Under the pieces are notes generated by a model that had not been told where the DNA came from, made no database searches, and saw only the letters and a program-made list of their open reading frames with translations. Positions 44,281 through 52,957 of a stretch of DNA of 64,000 nt are shown here, piece after piece. This stretch comes from Rhodococcus yunnanensis NBRC 103083 (GTDB lineage: Bacteria; Actinomycetota; Actinomycetes; Mycobacteriales; Mycobacteriaceae), in the NCBI RefSeq assembly GCF_001895005.1, contig NZ_BCXH01000002.1:62001-126000 (forward strand), read 5' to 3'. Both the position numbers and the translations under genes were made by a program. Each line of letters begins with the position of its first letter. Position 1 is the stretch's first letter.

Positions 44281-45231
44281 TTAACTTGCCTCACCGACTG
44301 CAAGTCCATCATTCTCTCGTGCTTGGACTCTCTCCAACTCCAGTCGAATGTTCTGTTCGAATCTTTCTCTTGTAAAGAAGATGCCTTCCGGCTGAGAAAT
44401 TTCCGTATAATCGACGTGTCTGATGAGCGTTACCTTGGACTCTGCAATTATTCCGAGATCTCCCTCGATGATATCTAGGGATTCAGCAGTGAGTGTGTGA
44501 GCATTGTCCAAGACGAAAATATGACGTGAGGTGTCGCTTTTTTCCGATACTAGATAAATGCCGAGATAAGGTACGGCATGGTATGCGCAATACTTCATGA
44601 CCGCCTGGCTAATGGTACGTGTACGCATCTTTGCTACCTGGTCGGATTCGCTACTTTTTAGTTCTCTGACGGAGTCCAGTATCTCGTCTATTTTCTGATC
44701 TGGTGTACGATGCGCGCTACTGCTAGCAGTTGTTTTAGCTTTTTCTAAGAGTGCGCTTTGAGTGTTCCACTGAGAATCAAAGCGCGCAACGATCCATTGT
44801 TCTTCCTTGCCTAGTACTGTGGCAATAGATTTTACGACACCAAGCATTCCTGGTCTATCGAGTTCTACAGACTGGTACTGGCTAAGGGTGTTCGGCATTT
44901 CTCTTGGTGAGCTAAAATCGACCATTATCGGCGCAACCCGATTGTAATTATCGTTGCCGCTGAAGGTCGCGCCAATCGCGCCCGCTTCGAAGTTCAGCCA
45001 GGGTGCTTCTTTGTTTTCGAGAGTCACGATGACAATTCCAAAAACCGAACTTTGAATATGTCCGTTGATCTCGTATAGCCACTTGTTTCCGGGATCAATG
45101 GCACCTGATGAAGTCCATGGCTTGATGTCGTCGAACAACAGAGGGAGCCACTCCTCTAAAACAGTCGCTACAGCCTTCGCGCGGTCTCCTGACCAGCTAA
45201 TGAAGATTGTTTTCTTGCCGTCCGCAGTCAT
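44281..45231 (-). CDS. TIR-domain protein, probable defence NADase
   Basis: 316 residues. Residues 1-150 form a TIR domain: KKTIFISWSGDRAKAVATVL, DDIKPWTSSGAIDPG and APWLNFEAGAIG, where the Glu of NFEAGA is the expected catalytic residue of NAD-cleaving TIR proteins. A C-terminal domain of ~160 residues (KYCAYHAVPYLGIYLVSEKS, HIFVLDNAHTLTAES) is not recognised and may sense the trigger. The sequence is rich in A/T compared with neighbours, a sign of transfer. The DUF6414 gene lies upstream on the same strand, 428 bp away. Antiphage role is inferred. Confidence 0.85.
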   Translation of the reverse strand: MTADGKKTIFISWSGDRAKAVATVLEEWLPLLFDDIKPWTSSGAIDPGNKWLYEINGHIQSSVFGIVIVTLENKEAPWLNFEAGAIGATFSGNDNYNRVAPIMVDFSSPREMPNTLSQYQSVELDRPGMLGVVKSIATVLGKEEQWIVARFDSQWNTQSALLEKAKTTASSSAHRTPDQKIDEILDSVRELKSSESDQVAKMRTRTISQAVMKYCAYHAVPYLGIYLVSEKSDTSRHIFVLDNAHTLTAESLDIIEGDLGIIAESKVTLIRHVDYTEISQPEGIFFTRERFEQNIRLELERVQARENDGLAVGEAS

Positions 45232-45659
45232 GGTAAGAGGCTATCAGCGCCGTTCAATAAAGATCATCGAAGGGGTCTAGATCCAGGGGACATCCCAGAG
45301 CCATCGGCGCCGTTGCGGGTGCCCTGGGTGACGAAATCACCGCGGAGTGAGTGTCCACGAGCGCGAGAGCGGTGGGGTCGGAACCGGCGCGACCACGAGC
45401 TCTTTTTCCTTCGCATACAGTCAGCCCGACCCAGCGTCTCCCAACTAGGCCGGTTCCGTAGCATTCCAGCGGCTACAGGAGGCGTCCGCCAGAAGTGGGT
45501 GACTGAGTGTCAATGGATTACTGGCTCGCTGACCTAGCGACAGTCGAAACTTGCCTGCATTCGTCGTGCGTTTTACTATCGGAGTGTGAGACCACCGGCA
45601 AAACGCCGAGCTTGTTATGCAATTTCTAGGACTCAGCGACGGATTAAACAGCGTCGGTA
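45232..45659. other. gap between TIR and DUF6414 genes
   Basis: 428 bp without a convincing gene. The part at about 45290-45480 is GC-rich, unlike both flanking AT-richer genes, and contains TGACGAAATCACCGCGGAG-like sequence; it looks like inserted or left-over DNA, perhaps from an insertion sequence, but I cannot identify it. The promoter of the TIR gene should lie at the right of 45232. Confidence 0.5.
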
Positions 45660-46640
45660 TCAGATAAAGATCGATAAAGGGATTATTTGCATGCACGGTC
45701 CATGGACAATCGAATCTGGTCGCTCAACCTGTACGAACTCCGACATCGCCGTCGCCATTTCCTGGATACTGTCGACCATCGGACCCATACCCGCGACTGC
45801 TCCGCGACGTACGATGTCCGTTTTGGCATCGTATTCGAGGTTTACACCGGTGACCTTCCCGATAAGGTTGAAAGTCCCACCAATAAGCGTGGCTTTTGCT
45901 GCTTCTGAAAAAAATTCTCGGCTCGCTGTCATTACAGCAGTGCTTTCTTCCGACACAAAGAGCAGGTCAACCACGGGCGATTCTTGCAAGTCCTCCCTAA
46001 GGAGCTTCATGATCTCACGACCGCCCCTCATCTCGTCGGTCTGCTTGCGAGCTGCTTCGGCTTGAGCTTTGGCCGCCTCTTGCTGGGCCTTAGGCATCGA
46101 CCTGAGTGCGGCCCTGTTCAGGGGCGGCGCGGTATCACCGACATCTGTGAATTGCTCAACGAACGGCCAAATTCGATCGACGGTGTCGAGAATGATTTCA
46201 ATAGGGCTCTCCTCGACCACGCCCGAAATTTCGACCAAATCTCCAGCTTTGAGTCCAGCAAGGTCTGATACGAGATCCACACGCTTGAGGGCCTGGTGGT
46301 AGTCCAGCGCAGCGTACAGGCGGTTAAAAAGCGATGCCGCAGTATGCTCGCGGACAAACCTCTGTTCTGCTGAATTTTCATGGCTGGACGTCCGACCGTA
46401 CTTCCCCGAGGCACCTAGGTTCAGACCGAGCATGCTAACAAGAGATGGCAGTCCGACTTCGCCTTCGCCGCCGAATTCGTTCGCCTGACCAGATCCCTGA
46501 CTCTGAGAGATCTCGGTGGTGAAGCTCACGCCGTTCTCAAGCGTCGCGAGAAAACTTAGAAGCATTGGCGTATCAAGGTACACCGGATGCATCAGTCTGA
46601 TTCCGACAGGCTCTTGCTTCCTAGATTCATTCTCAGCCAT
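45660..46640 (-). CDS. DUF6414 family protein
   Basis: 326 residues. The N-terminal MHPVYLDTPMLLSFLATLEN then GVSFTTEIS is the DUF6414 signature. The middle has LSDLAGLKAGDLVEISG-like sequence (VSDLAGLKAGDLVEISGVVE) and a coiled region rich in Ala/Gln (KAQQEAAKAQAEAARKQTDE). Function of the family is unknown. Base composition is like the TIR gene. It is transcribed toward the TIR gene, 428 bp away, and could be its partner or regulator; that link is inference. Confidence 0.72.
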   Translation of the reverse strand: MAENESRKQEPVGIRLMHPVYLDTPMLLSFLATLENGVSFTTEISQSQGSGQANEFGGEGEVGLPSLVSMLGLNLGASGKYGRTSSHENSAEQRFVREHTAASLFNRLYAALDYHQALKRVDLVSDLAGLKAGDLVEISGVVEESPIEIILDTVDRIWPFVEQFTDVGDTAPPLNRAALRSMPKAQQEAAKAQAEAARKQTDEMRGGREIMKLLREDLQESPVVDLLFVSEESTAVMTASREFFSEAAKATLIGGTFNLIGKVTGVNLEYDAKTDIVRRGAVAGMGPMVDSIQEMATAMSEFVQVERPDSIVHGPCMQIIPLSIFI

Positions 46641-46779
46641 TGCCTCAGCCTAACAAATAGAACCTAGCGGTACGGTTACAGCCAGCGTAACACCTATTTC
46701 ATCGCGGCCAGGTAGATGACCCAACTGCCCCTACCAGCCGCTACCCTCCGGCACCGCTCGCCACCGGACCCCGATCCTC

Positions 46780-47026
46780 TCCATGCGTCCACTCGCCAGA
46801 TCCGCTCGGCAACTACAGCCCTGAACGCGTCGCGGGCCGTGCGAACAGACCCGCCCGCCGAACTCGTGAAGAAGTCGAGATCCTGCGTCGGACGCGCAGT
46901 CAGGCTCTACGCCACCAACGCCGCCCCACCCGCGAGAAGAAACCCCTCACTGGCAGACAACGAGAAGAACAACCTGGCCACTCGAACCTGGAATCCCTTG
47001 AGCACTCCGTCCCCGACGTCGTTCAC
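46780..47026 (-). pseudogene. broken AbiEii/AbiGii-type nucleotidyltransferase toxin
   Basis: The GTG at 47026 overlaps the stop of the XRE gene (GTGA). The frame reads LFFSLSASEGFLLAGGAALV, then an in-frame TAG, then LTARPTQDLDFFTSSAGGSV and RDAFRAVVAERIWRVD, the N-terminal part of an AbiEii toxin with the GG...RxTxDLD nucleotidyltransferase core. After that the similarity stops, so the C-terminal two thirds are lost. The toxin is dead through a stop codon and truncation. Confidence 0.82.
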
Positions 47027-47538
47027 GTTGCGCTCGACAACGCATCAACCACGGACTCCCACGCCGCCCGAACATCACGCGGCAGAACCAACTCCGGCCA
47101 CACATCGACCAGAAGCACACCATCGATATACCTCAGCACCTCCTCCGACCGACCCTCGCGCAGCACGATCTCGTACAACCTCGCCCGCTCCACACGGTCC
47201 GCCAACCTGAACTCCTGGCCCGGCGAAGACCAATTCAGATCCAGCGGCAACACCACAGTCGCCAACGCATCGGTAACCGCCAACCGGGGCAACGACGTCG
47301 GCACCCGATACACCCGACCACGAGCACCCTGCACATCCACGAACTCCACACGAGGCACAGCCTCGACATCGAAGCCCGCCTCCCCCAGCACACGCTCCAG
47401 AGTCTCCAAAGACGGTGACTTGCGGCCGTTCTCGTACGCCGACAACGTCGGACGCGACGTATTCGCCCGACGCGCAAGCTCACCCTGCGTCAGACCAGCA
47501 GCACGACGCGCACGCTCGACGAGCCCGTGTCCAGCCAT
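47023..47538 (-). CDS. XRE-family regulator, likely antitoxin of a decayed AbiE-type pair
   Basis: 171 residues from the ATG at 47538. The Cro/C1-type helix-turn-helix is at the N-terminus (RRAAGLTQGELARRANTSRP then TLSAYENGRK). The C-terminal ~90 residues (LNWSSPGQEFRLADRVERAR, LLVDVWPELVLPRDVRAAWE) are typical of regulators paired with AbiEii-like toxins. It overlaps the start of the broken toxin by 4 bp. The toxin is dead, so it may now act only as a DNA-binding protein. Confidence 0.82.
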   Translation of the reverse strand: MAGHGLVERARRAAGLTQGELARRANTSRPTLSAYENGRKSPSLETLERVLGEAGFDVEAVPRVEFVDVQGARGRVYRVPTSLPRLAVTDALATVVLPLDLNWSSPGQEFRLADRVERARLYEIVLREGRSEEVLRYIDGVLLVDVWPELVLPRDVRAAWESVVDALSSAT

Positions 47539-47666
47539 GACCGCTACCCCCTCGAGGCTATGTATCCAATCGGATACCTTACACCGCGAAGACGAGCACC
47601 GCCCAGCAGTCGACGCCACTGGAATCCGACTACTGCCTGGACCCCTCCACAGGACGAGTTACGAAC

Positions 47667-47865
47667 GAGTTGTGACAACCCGTGACAAGCCGCCGAACAC
47701 AGACCACAGACCCCCAGGTCCAACAGCTGACCGAACCCACGTGAACCTCTGACCGTCCGACTTCTCCGACACGAAAAAGACCCCCTGTCCTGCAAGTACA
47801 TACAGAACAGAGGGCCTATCGCGCTCCCCCGGCTGGACTCGAACCAGCAACCGTCCGATTAACAG
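47667..47865 (-). repeat. att-like repeat at the intact tRNA-Asn
   Basis: Right copy of the island repeat. 47813-47865 equals 41742-41794 over 53 bp and includes the 3' part of the intact tRNA. The adjoining arm 47667-47812 begins GAGTTGTGACAACCCGTGAC, like the arm at 41584. That the arm similarity also lies outside the left core suggests more than one element inserted here. Confidence 0.88.
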
Positions 47866-47896
47866 TCGGAAGCTCTGCCAATTGAGCTACAGGGGA
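47824..47896 (-). tRNA. tRNA-Asn (anticodon GTT)
   Basis: Minus strand, 73 nt: acceptor TCCCCTG/CGGGGGA, D arm GCTCAATTGGCAGAGC, anticodon loop CTGTTAA (GTT), T arm GCTGGTTCGAGTCCAGC. CCA is not encoded. Its 3' part is the repeated island core and the tRNA stays complete after integration, as normal for tRNA-targeting integrases. M. tuberculosis also has a tRNA-Asn near the Rv2342-dnaG region, to my recollection. Confidence 0.95.
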
Positions 47897-48063
47897 TTAC
47901 TTCGTGGCTTCGCACTGTCGTGCGGGCCGAGAGAAACAATAGCGCACACCCCCATAGGAGTACCAAATCGCCCTGTCGGAGCCGCGTCAGGCAGGATGGT
48001 GGGACGCGCGGGAACGGCCGGAGTGGAGCCTGCGGAAAGACCGACCAACACTGCGGGAGGACA

Positions 48064-48315
48064 ATGATGATCCGATTGGTTCTGGCTGCAGGGGCAGCGT
48101 ACGTACTCGGAGCCAAGGCAGGTCGTGGTCGCTACGAGCAGATACGCAAGACCGCTGCGGCTGTGGCGGGCAGCCCTGCAACGAGGAAGGTCATCGAGGT
48201 CAGCAGGCAGAAGCTGTCCGATTCGCTGAACACTCAGCCGAAGCTCGAGCCGATGAAACCGATCGACGAAGACACCCAGCTCTACATCCCGCAGGACCAG
48301 CTCCGGAAACGCTAG
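48064..48315 (+). CDS. small conserved protein (Rv2342-like)
   Basis: 83 residues from the ATG at 48064 (GGGAGGA upstream). Starts MMIRLVLAAGAAYVLGAKAG then RGRYEQIRKTA, a short membrane-anchoring segment followed by a charged region. In M. tuberculosis the Rv2342 gene lies next to dnaG in the same way. Function unknown. It overlaps the end of dnaG (convergent) by 4 bp. Confidence 0.8.
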   Translation: MMIRLVLAAGAAYVLGAKAGRGRYEQIRKTAAAVAGSPATRKVIEVSRQKLSDSLNTQPKLEPMKPIDEDTQLYIPQDQLRKR

Positions 48316-50243
48316 ACGACTTCTTGGACGTTGCCGACCGCCTGCTCGAGCAGGCTGCGTCGGTACTGTTCGAGTGCGATGACGTCCCCGAGCAGCGCGT
48401 AGTACTCGTCCTGATTGTCGGCCGGTGACATGCGCTGCATCTTGGATTTGAGTTCGGCGACCTGCTCCCCCACCCACACTTCCTGTAGCCGCGCCAGCAC
48501 ACCCCCGATGTAGCGGGTGAGAGCTGCGTCGGCGACGCGGATGTCCTCGACCGCGAGCTCCATGACCAGAGACTGCACAACGCGGTCCTTGGTCTGCTTG
48601 GCTACCGTGTCGACCCACTGCGCCCCGCCCAGACCGGCGGCAGTGCCTCCAGCCGCTGTGACGGCGGCGCTGACAGCCGCGTACGAGGGATGGGTGAACG
48701 ATTCCGGGGGCAGCGAGTCGAAGACCGATCCCGCGATCGAGGGGTGTTGCAGGACCGATTTGAGGGCGTCTCGTTGAGGCCACAGTTTGGTATCTGCTGG
48801 ATTCGGGCGCACGAATTTCGAGGCGACCGCCTCCTGCGCCGTCGATTGTGATTTTTTTCGCTGCTGAGTCTTCAGCTCGCGCCTGCCCGAACTTTCTTGT
48901 CGCTTGACTTCCTCGTTGACCATAGACCTGATGCGGGCAGAGTCGTCCAGCCCGGACAAACCAGCCCTCCTGGTGATCAGGTGGATGCCCTCTTCTCGCT
49001 GGGTCGGATCCTTGATCGACGCGACGACCGGTACCACCAGCTTCGCCGCCTCGAAACGCTCCGCGGGCGAGTCGAGGTCACTCTGATCCAGCAGCGAACG
49101 AACGACGAACGAGTAGAGCGGAACGCGTCTGGCAACGAGATCGCGCACGGCGCCGTCGCCGGACTTCTGCCGCAGCTCGCACGGGTCCATGCCGTCGGGC
49201 GCGATGGCGACGAACGTCTGGCCTGCGATCTTCTGGTCGCCTTCGAACGCCTTCATCGCCGCAGCCTGACCGGCAGCATCTCCGTCGAAGGTGTAGATGA
49301 CCTCGCCGCGAAAGTAGCTGTCGTCCATCATGAGTCGGCGCAACATGGCGAGGTGATCCTCACCGAACGCGGTGCCGCACGCCGCCACCGCTGTTTTGAC
49401 GCCCGCGAGGTGCATCGCCATGACGTCGGTGTATCCCTCGACGATGACGGCCTGGTGGGATTTCGCGATTTCCTTGCGGGCCATGTCGAGTCCGAAGAGC
49501 ACCTGGGACTTCTTGTACAGCATGGTTTCCGGTGTGTTGATGTATTTGCCGGGCATGGTGTCGTCGTCGAACAGTTTGCGCGCACCGAAGCCGATGACGT
49601 CTCCGCTCTGGCTGCGGATCGGCCACACGAGTCGTCTACGGAATCGGTCGATCGGCGTCCCGCGCTTGCCTGGCGTCGCAAGTCCGGCGTCGATGATCTC
49701 CTTGGCTTCGAATCCTCGGCCCAGCAGATGCTTGGTCAGCGTGTCCCAGCCGTCGGGCGCGTACCCACAGCCGTAGGCGAGTGCGGCCTGGCCGTCGAAG
49801 TTGCGTTCGGTGAGGTAGTCGCGTGCGGTCTGCGCGTCGGGCTCGCTCAACCGTGCAGCGTAGAACTCCTGCGCTGCAGAGTTCGCCGCGATCAACCGAG
49901 CGCGCGTCCCGCGGTCTCGCTGAACCGAGGGTCCGCCGCCCTCGTAGGTGATCGAGTAGTTGAGCCGATCGGCGAGCTGCTCGACGGCCTCGACGAAGGA
50001 GATGTGCTCGATCTTCTGCAGGAACGAGTACGCGTCGCCGCCTTCACCGCAGCCGAAGCAGTGGTAGTGCCCATGGTTGGGCCGCACGTGGAACGACGGC
50101 GACTTCTCGTCGTGAAAGGGACACAGCCCCTTCATCGAATCGCCGCCCGCGCGCTTGAGCGAGACGTAGTCACCGACGACGTCTTCGATTCGTGTGCGTT
50201 CGCGAATGGCGGCAATGTCACGTTCAGGAATTCGGCCGGCCAC
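48312..50243 (-). CDS. dnaG: DNA primase
   Basis: 643 residues, standard length. It makes RNA primers at the replication fork with DnaB. The CHC2 zinc finger is at the N-terminus (CPFHDEKSPSFHVRPNHGHY then HCFGCGEGGDAYSF), the TOPRIM core has VIVEGYTDVMAMH and EVIYTFDGDAAGQAA with the acidic metal residues, and a helicase-interaction region follows. Adjacent dgt is on the same strand as in M. tuberculosis (Rv2343c-Rv2344c). Confidence 0.97.
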   Translation of the reverse strand: MAGRIPERDIAAIRERTRIEDVVGDYVSLKRAGGDSMKGLCPFHDEKSPSFHVRPNHGHYHCFGCGEGGDAYSFLQKIEHISFVEAVEQLADRLNYSITYEGGGPSVQRDRGTRARLIAANSAAQEFYAARLSEPDAQTARDYLTERNFDGQAALAYGCGYAPDGWDTLTKHLLGRGFEAKEIIDAGLATPGKRGTPIDRFRRRLVWPIRSQSGDVIGFGARKLFDDDTMPGKYINTPETMLYKKSQVLFGLDMARKEIAKSHQAVIVEGYTDVMAMHLAGVKTAVAACGTAFGEDHLAMLRRLMMDDSYFRGEVIYTFDGDAAGQAAAMKAFEGDQKIAGQTFVAIAPDGMDPCELRQKSGDGAVRDLVARRVPLYSFVVRSLLDQSDLDSPAERFEAAKLVVPVVASIKDPTQREEGIHLITRRAGLSGLDDSARIRSMVNEEVKRQESSGRRELKTQQRKKSQSTAQEAVASKFVRPNPADTKLWPQRDALKSVLQHPSIAGSVFDSLPPESFTHPSYAAVSAAVTAAGGTAAGLGGAQWVDTVAKQTKDRVVQSLVMELAVEDIRVADAALTRYIGGVLARLQEVWVGEQVAELKSKMQRMSPADNQDEYYALLGDVIALEQYRRSLLEQAVGNVQEVV

Positions 50244-50284
50244 ACGGGCAGTGTAGTCCCGCCTCCCGACCGATCGGGAACGGA

Positions 50285-51565
50285 TCAGCCCCAGCTGGCC
50301 TGAGCGCCGAGGCTGCGCTTGTCGATCAGTTCGAGCCTGCTCTCGGTGTACGACGCGATCTGGTCGACGACCACACGAGTGCGCTCGGCATCGGTCTCCG
50401 CGCGGTTCCAGGCGGGCACCAGAATGGGGTCCAACTCACCGGGCGCAGAGCGCAGCAACCACTCCGCCACGCGGTGGATGCGATCGCGCTGCCGCCCCTG
50501 ACGGACCTTGTGACTCGCGTCGGACATCACGTACCGCAGGGCCATCGTCTTCAGCAGTGCCACCTCGGAGCCGACGATCGCCGGAATCACCAGATCGGCG
50601 TCGTAGCGCGTCAGTGGATCGGTGCCCCACTTCTCGTGGGTGCCGTTGATCGCGGCGGTCGCGAACCGGCCGACCAGCTCACTGGTGAGGTGCTTGAGCG
50701 CAACCGACGCCGCGAGCGTCCCGTCGTACTGCCCCACCGCGACGACCACGGGCATCCGCGAGAGCCGCTCTGCCGCCTCGATCAGCTCGTTGGCGTCGAG
50801 TCCGCGGAATTCCGCGACGCCCAACTCGGCGAGTTCGCGCTGCTCGGCGCGGTCGCCGAGAGACCGCAACGCGATGCGCCCGTCGATGACCCCGTCTTCG
50901 ACGTCGTGCACGGAATAGGCGACGTCGTCGGCCCAGTCCATCGACTGCGCCTCCAAGCATTTACGACGGTTCGGCGCGCCGTCACGTACCCAGTCGAGGA
51001 TCTTCTCGTCGTCGTCGTATGCCCCGAATTTGGCGCCGGGCTGCGGGCGCAACCACGGATACTTGATCGCCGCGTCGAGGGACGCGCGCGTCAGATTCAG
51101 ACCGACGCTGCGGCCGTCGGCGTCGAGGATCTTGGGTTCGAGACCGGTCAGGATGCGGAGGTTCTGCGCGTTTCCTTCGAAGCCGCCGCAGTCGGCGGCG
51201 ACCTCGTCGAGTGCTTTCTCACCGTTGTGGCCGTACGGCGGGTGGCCGATGTCGTGTGCGAGTCCGGCGAGATCGACGAGGTCGGGGTCGGCGCCGATGC
51301 CCTCGGCGATGCTGCGTCCGATCTGTGCGACCTCGAGTGAATGTGTCAACCGGGTGCGCGGGGTGTCACCGTCACGCGGGCCGGTGACCTGGGTCTTGTC
51401 GGCGAGGCGTCGGAGTGCCGCGCAGTGCAGAACTCGGGCGCGATCACGTGCGAATGCGCTTCGATGCGACGCGTTCTCCCGCGCACTGTCCAACCCGGCC
51501 GTCTTGGGTGCCTCGGCGACGAAGCGCGCATAGTCGTGTTCGCTGTATGTGCTGCTCACTGTCAT
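50285..51565 (-). CDS. dgt: deoxyguanosinetriphosphate triphosphohydrolase-like protein
   Basis: 426 residues from the ATG at 51565. HD-domain phosphohydrolase: [39 protein letters not shown] (metal-binding HD) and [17 protein letters not shown]. It cleaves dNTPs to deoxynucleosides and triphosphate, possibly balancing pools near primase. Its start overlaps the stop of the DUF218 gene by 4 bp, so it is coupled to it. The frame continues upstream to 51754 but that region is not conserved. Confidence 0.93.
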   Translation of the reverse strand: MTVSSTYSEHDYARFVAEAPKTAGLDSARENASHRSAFARDRARVLHCAALRRLADKTQVTGPRDGDTPRTRLTHSLEVAQIGRSIAEGIGADPDLVDLAGLAHDIGHPPYGHNGEKALDEVAADCGGFEGNAQNLRILTGLEPKILDADGRSVGLNLTRASLDAAIKYPWLRPQPGAKFGAYDDDEKILDWVRDGAPNRRKCLEAQSMDWADDVAYSVHDVEDGVIDGRIALRSLGDRAEQRELAELGVAEFRGLDANELIEAAERLSRMPVVVAVGQYDGTLAASVALKHLTSELVGRFATAAINGTHEKWGTDPLTRYDADLVIPAIVGSEVALLKTMALRYVMSDASHKVRQGRQRDRIHRVAEWLLRSAPGELDPILVPAWNRAETDAERTRVVVDQIASYTESRLELIDKRSLGAQASWG

Positions 51566-52281
51566 TGACCTGCCGTGTAGGAGAAATCCGCGTTGAAATG
51601 CGTCAATTGGTACCAGAGCAACGCGCCTGTCTCTCGCGCAATTCCGTGGGCCTGCGACTCCCGTGTGTAGACGGCCGGTCCGGTGCGAGTCGGCGAGGTC
51701 CAGGCATCGAGTCCTGCATCGCGCGCCATCGTGCGGGTGCGTAAGGAATGCCACGGATCACTGACCAGGACGACAGAGGACTTGTCCTGCTCCCTCAGCG
51801 TCTCACTGACCGCCTCGATGCTCTCCAACGTGTCCGAACCCTGCTCGACGGCGATGATCTTGTCCGCGGGGACACCCTGGTCGATCAGATAGTTCCGGCC
51901 CGAGGCCGCCTCGGTGTAGAGGTCTCCCTCCTGCTTCCCGCCGACGGTGACGATCTCCGGCGCAATGCCCTGCTCGAACAGCTTGGCTGCCTGGGACAGG
52001 CGTGCCTCGAACACAGTGGATGGAGTACCCGAGTACTGCGCTGCACCGAGAACCACGATGGCGTCCGCCGGAGAATGATCGTCGATGCGCGCAACCTGCC
52101 ACACCCGTATCGCCGTCCCGCCGACGACGAGAAGCCCCATCAGAACGACGCCGATCACAAGCCTCGTCGTCCAGCGCCCGAGCGTGCCGAAGAAGCCGAG
52201 CCGCGCAGGCTTGGCGTCGGGTGGACCGTAGGGATCCCCATAGGAATCGCCGTACGAATCACGGTCGAGAGTCGAGTTCAC
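51562..52281 (-). CDS. DUF218 (SanA/ElyC/YdcF) family membrane-anchored protein
   Basis: 239 residues from the GTG at 52281. After a Gly/Asp/Tyr-rich start comes one transmembrane segment ([20 protein letters not shown]), then the DUF218 domain: [40 protein letters not shown] and [20 protein letters not shown]. Relatives act in envelope biogenesis. It overlaps dgt (ATGA), forming an operon with dnaG downstream. Confidence 0.85.
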   Translation of the reverse strand: MNSTLDRDSYGDSYGDPYGPPDAKPARLGFFGTLGRWTTRLVIGVVLMGLLVVGGTAIRVWQVARIDDHSPADAIVVLGAAQYSGTPSTVFEARLSQAAKLFEQGIAPEIVTVGGKQEGDLYTEAASGRNYLIDQGVPADKIIAVEQGSDTLESIEAVSETLREQDKSSVVLVSDPWHSLRTRTMARDAGLDAWTSPTRTGPAVYTRESQAHGIARETGALLWYQLTHFNADFSYTAGQ

Positions 52282-52348
52282 CCCACGAGTTTGCCAGCCG
52301 CGCGGACCGGCCGTCGGCGCGGCGCGCTGATACGTACCGGGCGATGCC

Positions 52349-52957
52349 TCACAACCAGCCGCGCGCCTCGGCCACACGGATGGCCTCGGCACGCGTCGTC
52401 GTACCCGTTTTCCCGATCGCGGCAGACAGATGATTGCGGACGGTCCCCTCCGACAGGTGCAGAGTCTCGGCCACGCGTGCGGCCGTTCCTCCGGCGGAGG
52501 CAACGCGAAGAACATCCTGCTCACGGGCGGTCAGGGGCGATATCCCCTCGGTCAACGTCTCACTCGCCAGGGCGGGGTCGACGACGCGTAGACCCATGTG
52601 GACTCGTCTGACGGCGTCGGCGAGCTGGCGGGCCGGGGTGTCCTTGACGACGAATCCGTCCGCACCTGCATCGAGCGCGCGTCGCAGATATCCGGGCCTG
52701 CCGAAGGTGGTGACGATGAGAACGCGGCACGAGGGCAACCGAGCTCGCAGTTGTGCGGTGGCCTCGATGCCGTCGAGTCCTGGCATCTCGACATCGAGCA
52801 GGGCGACGTCGGGTGCATGCAGGACGGCGGCGTCGAGAACCTCGTCGCCGCGTCCGACCTCGGCGACGACCTCCAAATCGGATTCCAGGTCGAGCAGAGC
52901 GGCCAGCGCTCCTCGGACGAGGGCTTGGTCGTCGGCGAGCAAGAGCTTGATGGTCAT
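52349..52957 (-). CDS. NarL/LuxR-family response regulator
   Basis: 202 residues. Receiver domain at the N-terminus (IKLLLADDQALVRGALAALL, phospho-Asp in PDVALLDVEMPGLDG, KDTPARQL Lys) and a C-terminal LuxR-type HTH (LTAREQDVLRVASAGGTAAR, LHLSEGTVRNHLSAAIGKTG). Its start overlaps the histidine kinase stop by 4 bp. The pair probably controls the upstream ABC transporter genes, with which it shares an operon. Confidence 0.93.
   Translation of the reverse strand: MTIKLLLADDQALVRGALAALLDLESDLEVVAEVGRGDEVLDAAVLHAPDVALLDVEMPGLDGIEATAQLRARLPSCRVLIVTTFGRPGYLRRALDAGADGFVVKDTPARQLADAVRRVHMGLRVVDPALASETLTEGISPLTAREQDVLRVASAGGTAARVAETLHLSEGTVRNHLSAAIGKTGTTTRAEAIRVAEARGWL

Larger units (their letters stand above)
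41743..47865. mobile_element. genomic island at tRNA-Asn, probably degraded
   Basis: A 6.07-kb segment bounded by 53-bp direct repeats of the tRNA-Asn 3' part. Its content (HEPN-like protein, truncated PIN, IS3 tail, TIR protein, DUF6414 protein, XRE regulator with broken AbiEii) is unlike the surrounding core genes, and 44.2-46.7 kb is visibly richer in A/T. No integrase gene is found, so it is either dependent on another element or already decayed. Confidence 0.8.
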
